This document shows, one piece after another, positions 59,753 to 64,000 of a stretch of DNA of 64,000 bases; position 1 is the first letter of the stretch, and every line of letters begins with the position of its first letter. The stretch covers positions 84,113,656-84,177,655 of the forward strand of contig OW121847.1 in NCBI GenBank assembly GCA_933228895.1. The letters are read 5' to 3'. The translations under genes and the position numbers were made by a program. Under the pieces are notes generated by a model. It was not told the DNA's origin, made no database searches, and worked only from the letters and a program-made list of their open reading frames with translations. The stretch is from Platycnemis pennipes. Its lineage: Eukaryota > Arthropoda > Insecta > Odonata > Platycnemididae.

Positions 59753-59801
59753 TTTTTTCAGAATGACAACGCGGAAGACCCGCGAAAGCTTTTTACAATC
59801 A

Positions 59802-60440
59802 CGGTCTATAGTATAGTATACTGTTCATTTAAAATAAAATTCAAGAAAGATAATAGGCTTTTTTGCCGAGAGAATGAGGCACGTATAGTTTTCAAACAGT
59901 CTCTTCATTTCCCAAAAGTCAATTTCACGATTATTCGCGCTCTATTGTGAAATGCGTCGTAGAGGAGTGACCAACTGAGTCGCGGCCTTCGGAGTGCATG
60001 CGGGTGGCCAGCGATCACTGCAAATTCCTCCGAGTGGCCGGTGGACGCGAGTAGGTTTCATTACCACAAGATCAAGGACATGGAGAATCCGCCAACTAGA
60101 TGCTGACGATGCTAGTGGTATCAGGTGGCGACCGAAGAGTAAAAAAAAGCGATGCGACGCGCGACGAGGCACTATCCAGGCGGCACCTTCAAAGGCGGAC
60201 GGTAATCTCCGTGGATACCAATCCGCATCGATATCTTGAACACAGGTGGGGGTTCAAAGAAGTGATTTCGTCGTAGAATTCGTCGATGGGACTTCGGTTT
60301 CACAGTTTTTCCCCTTTTTCCACCCTTACCGCCCCTTTCCCTCACGCGACTCAACGGTCGCGCCTACGGTTGCCTTTCTCGGCGTCTCGAAGGCCATTAA
60401 TTTTTTTTACAATCCAAATGTGCTGACGACTTGCTGACTA
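59802..60440. other. GC-richer DNA, no gene assigned
   Basis: Many CG pairs at 59950-60390. Frames of 60-81 codons on both strands, without domains. Confidence 0.4.
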
Positions 60441-63400
60441 CGAGATCTCCAGGACTTTGGTCTCTTAGAGCAAGCGGATCTTCTCTGTAATTTATTCTAA
60501 AAAATGAGAGGAAATGAGAGGTTAGGAGAGCGAAATTATTTGTCGAATAAACCAATATATCAGAAAGTGATGAGAATGTGAGCGTGCCGATGAATCATAA
60601 CTCATCGTATAGAATTTTACTCAGAGAATAAAGAAGGAAAAGTAAAATTTTCGAGCAATTCAATGTTTTAAACAACTGAAGTGAACTCCAAAAATTAGTA
60701 AAACACCGCTTATAACATTATCTTCACAATAAAAACTTCCACTATACGCTATCTTGACGCTGGAAACGGTAAATTAACTCAGACTACATCCAATTTAGTA
60801 ATTTTATCATTTTCATTAAAGAGCTGTTAACGTATTTGGCCAAATATATCATATTAAAAGCCTGCGCCGGAAAAACTATACTTATATATATCATCTAACA
60901 ATAAGTCATTTCTTTCATCGAACACTTCTTTCCGGAAAACAAAAATTTTGAATTTCAATGATAGATTTCTTAAAATGTTGTATCAGTTAAAGATTCCGGC
61001 ATCAATAAAAGTATCACTCCGCATATTGTTAAATGGTAATTGAGTTGGAGGTTATTACAGTGGTTATTTCTAAATAGTAGCTTAAATTTTTGATCCCGAA
61101 ACCATGATATAGAACACGAGATTCCATTTCTGCCCGGAGTTTCGACCATCCAGAACGAATTCATAACTGGCAGTTGCCCTCTCCACTCTGATTGAACTGG
61201 TGATTCTGGACTCTTTTTTTCGTACGATGGAAATGTATAGCCACAGAGTAAGTCTATACTTACTCCATGGTATAACCATCCTTTACATTTACTTTGAAGT
61301 ATTCCACTTCAACTACTTGTTAATTCTTAGATACACTTCAAATAAACGGAGTGAAAGAGAAATTTAAAAATAATTGTAACTATAACTAAATAGCTAAAAA
61401 AAGTTTTGTTTTCTTTTTAACATAAAAAAGTTCCACATAGTAAATCCTTAAGCTATCTGTTCAGCTCTAAATAATTAAATTTAGGTTCAATGTTCGGTAA
61501 ACTTCGATTTACTGAAGGCTACACATTTTTGGCTCTACAGAAATAGCTTTATTTTCCGAGTCTTGCTCTGAAGAGGATGAAATTATGAGGAGAAAAATAG
61601 ATCTCATCCAGGGATGATTTCCTCAAAGATTTAACCATTTGATTTTCGATTCCAAATCCCCATTTCTTTTGATTACCCTCCATGAATTTGAAAAAAAATA
61701 ATAATAGTAATTCTACTGAAGGTAGGAAACTAAATTAACTTAATTTTACCGTTATTGACGCGTGTCCAAATTTATTAGACCCCTATTAATTTCCTAAGAT
61801 AATATCGCGAGCGTATCAGGGTAAAAAGAGGCCTTTCGGCTAAGTAGATTAATTGATTCTAACATTTTTCTACGTAAGATGATATTTTGCATAGTTTGAG
61901 AGGGTCACTTGTGATGAAAACAATACTCGGTAAGCATAAGAGTATGCACATAAGGAGCTATTTGGAGCGACGTTCGTATCAAGAGCCCTAGCTCCCACGC
62001 GACGCGATTGATCACGGCCTTTTAATGGAAAAAAGCAAAATCAGCATTCTCGATAAGTAGAGGACCAAATGACGAGGGCAAAACTGGGCCGAGAGAAGTC
62101 GTACTTGATGTGAGCTCCTCCTTTTGTTTCACGCTGTTTTACGTGGCCTCCTTGAAAAGCACGAATGCCGAGCACTGCTGCCAACGGTTCAGATGCGCAT
62201 TATTTCCAGCCAATACGGATACCTTTTTACCTCTCTGCATGAGTGCAGCAAGCTAAATTGCTATGATTTGCTCTGAGAAAAACCATAAAAAAGTTAAGTC
62301 CAATCTTAAATTATAAAAGAGTACATTTTTTCACTGTTAATTTTTTCTTATGCTCAAGGTAAAAACAACAAAACGTCACAAGATTTTCGAAAAAATTACA
62401 AATCATATTCAACATGGGAGAAGAAATTGACAGCAGCTAGTATGACAAGTCCAAGGACTAGAATATTAAAACTCAATTTACAGCAGATAATTCAATATTG
62501 TATTCGTGTACTCAAAACAAAATAGGAAGAGTAAATAAAATAGACTCAGTTCTTCTGATTATTTATCCCAGTTTGTAACAGCCATCAAAACTTTTTGCAA
62601 AATGTTATACATTTCATATTGTTAAGCGTTACTATTAATTCAGGTATTGAGATTTATATTATAAGCTCCTCAAAAGGAATTCAAAACCCATCTTTCACTT
62701 TACAGAACACCATTAAATGAAGGCACTCGCTCTTGCTGGCGCAAACCTTTTCAAATATGAATAAATTTCTGTATCAATGCTGCACATCTCTTCTCACTTT
62801 CTTCTACTTCTTATGCTCCTTTCATTCTCATTTTCCTACTCAAAAATAATGCTTTAGTACAGCAAATTGAAATATTCATGCTAACTTCGGTTAACCGAAG
62901 AAATGTACAGCTCAGCCATGTTTCTGGGCATCCCTCGCGAAAAAATCAAGGTTCCAGAAAGCGAAAAAATATCAATTCGGGAGATTCTCACTCCTGCCTC
63001 AAGAAATTCAACTACCGATTCTCATCTTATTAACTTCTGCTTTAACTTCATGCTTGTATCTCAGGATATGGGCATTACTTTTCAACGATTGTCCATCATT
63101 GGATGCAAAGAGAGCCACGTAGAAGAAATAATGCTTTATGAAGATCTTATGTCTAACATCTAGTCAAAACTTAAACGGAATCAACAACGGAATCAAAAAT
63201 TCGATTATTGTTGCACGAGATTAATTTTGGCGATAGCATTCAAACACGCAATTCACAAAGCGATTTTGGACAGTAGCAGATCAGATATATGCACAGCAAC
63301 AGATAGGAATTATATCGAAGACATTAGACGACGGAGTACAGATTATTTGTCGCTCTTGGAACAAGTAAAGGGATAAGTGAACAGCATTAATATCCTGCTC

Positions 63401-63590
63401 AATGTAAATAGGTCCAAGTAAGATTCTTGAATAGCTAATAATAAGGGACATCAAAGGCAATTTGGTGCATTAACAAGCTTGATGACTACGGAGTAGCTCC
63501 TCGTAACTCAAGCACTTATGTTGTGCGCGTGCGTGGGTCTTGCGTGTGCCTCACGATTCAGCAACCAATCACACGACAATGTCTCTCTAC
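60441..63590. other. AT-rich intergenic DNA, no gene seen
   Basis: An 86-codon + frame (62903-63163) shows no recognised domain and no clear splice context. Nothing else is supported. Confidence 0.5.
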
Positions 63591-63599
63591 ATTCTCTGG

Positions 63600-64000
63600 A
63601 GTGCGCATGATGACCACTTAAAGGCTAGCTAAACTTGTTTCCTCCCTTCGACCGAACCTTTTACCACCCATTGCATTCTCGTCCCTTAGGGATCGTATTA
63701 GAATGCGCCCATTGTAGCCCTTTCCCTAACTATCGCCACTACAGCCGAAAGAGGAGATGGGCCGAGAGGTCTCTAAACGGCGGAGAGTAGAGCATAGCCG
63801 TTTGCCGTCTTGACTTCCCTCCTGTCGAGTCCGCCCCTCCCCGTGCCGCTTTGGCCCGAGTCGTTTTCCGTCCCCCACTCTCACACAACCCCCCTCGCCA
63901 TTAGACTAACCACTGGCAATATCTCAAAACCCTCCTGCCAGCTCCTTCCCTTGGGGGGGGTGTGGGGGTGAGAGGGGTGAGAGAGTTGGCGCGAAAGGTA
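63600..64000. other. GC-rich block running off the window edge
   Basis: Rich in CG and CCC words, ending in a G-run (GGGGGGGGTGTGGGGG) and GAGAGGGGTGAGAGAG. It could be part of a CpG-type promoter continuing to the right. Undetermined. Confidence 0.35.

Larger units (their letters stand above)
59349..59801. mobile_element. Hammerhead-bearing inverted repeat (117-bp arms), retrozyme/Penelope-like
   Basis: Arms 59349-59465 and 59685-59801 are reverse complements of equal length with only scattered mismatches (for example GTGAAAAATGCTTC and TGATTGTAAAAAGCTTTC in both). They flank a 219-bp spacer without coding potential. Each arm carries a hammerhead-type motif, pointing away from the spacer. 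It resembles an inverted pair of Penelope-like terminal repeats or of small non-autonomous retrozymes. No target duplication was identified. Confidence 0.75.

Noticed and set aside
62903..63163. 86-codon + open frame as a host exon
   Set aside because: Balanced composition but no known domain and no convincing acceptor or donor. Left unassigned.
1..64000. CRISPR array, operon or prokaryotic gene cluster
   Set aside because: No regular spacer-repeat array; composition, introns and repeats are eukaryotic.

Overview
The window reads as eukaryotic, repeat-laden, mostly non-coding DNA, most likely from an arthropod and probably an insect. The signs are GT-AG introns, no bacterial-type gene density, tRNA-derived SINEs, mariner and hAT relics, RTE- and CR1/Jockey-type LINEs and Penelope-like elements. 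I cannot place it to order. Only one host protein-coding gene is supported: the last two coding exons of an arylamine N-acetyltransferase-like gene at the left edge (527-1107, + strand), whose catalytic N-terminal part would lie upstream of the window.

Layout. 1-1.3 kb: 3' end of the NAT-like gene. 1.3-8 kb: AT-rich intergenic DNA with a SINE (3.3 kb), a 248-bp hAT-type MITE with an 8-bp target duplication (4838-5085) and a tRNA-like repeat inside inverted arms (7.6 kb). 8.1-14.1 kb: a degenerate inverted duplication with arms of about 0.8-1.2 kb. Its centre is filled by a decayed RTE-clade LINE (about 8.97-11.92 kb), two SINE copies and a Penelope-related hairpin. 14-24 kb: GC-rich blocks, SINEs, two mariner-like relics, a LINE 3' end and a CpG- and triplet-rich island (23.4-23.96 kb). 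24-44 kb: largely unremarkable DNA with SINE copies and GC-rich purine or pyrimidine blocks. 44.8-59.8 kb: the most interesting stretch. It has a 102-bp-arm hairpin with hammerhead-like motifs (44.84-45.07 kb), a degenerate relative (45.6 kb), a 1336-bp foldback element with near-perfect terminal inverted repeats of about 184 bp (48760-50095), a minus-strand Penelope-like GIY-YIG endonuclease remnant with a hammerhead-ribozyme-like motif downstream, abutting a LINE 3' end (51.7-53.1 kb), and a 117-bp-arm inverted repeat with one well-formed and one weakened hammerhead motif (59349-59801). The rest to 64 kb is non-coding, ending in a GC-rich block.

No operon or pathway is present. The common thread is mobile DNA: at least seven element classes, partly nested. 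The recurring hammerhead-like motifs, which share a palindromic helix III and one extra pyrimidine before helix II, are the main thing to follow up. Most of the longer open frames lie in low-complexity GC-rich tracts and are not credible genes.
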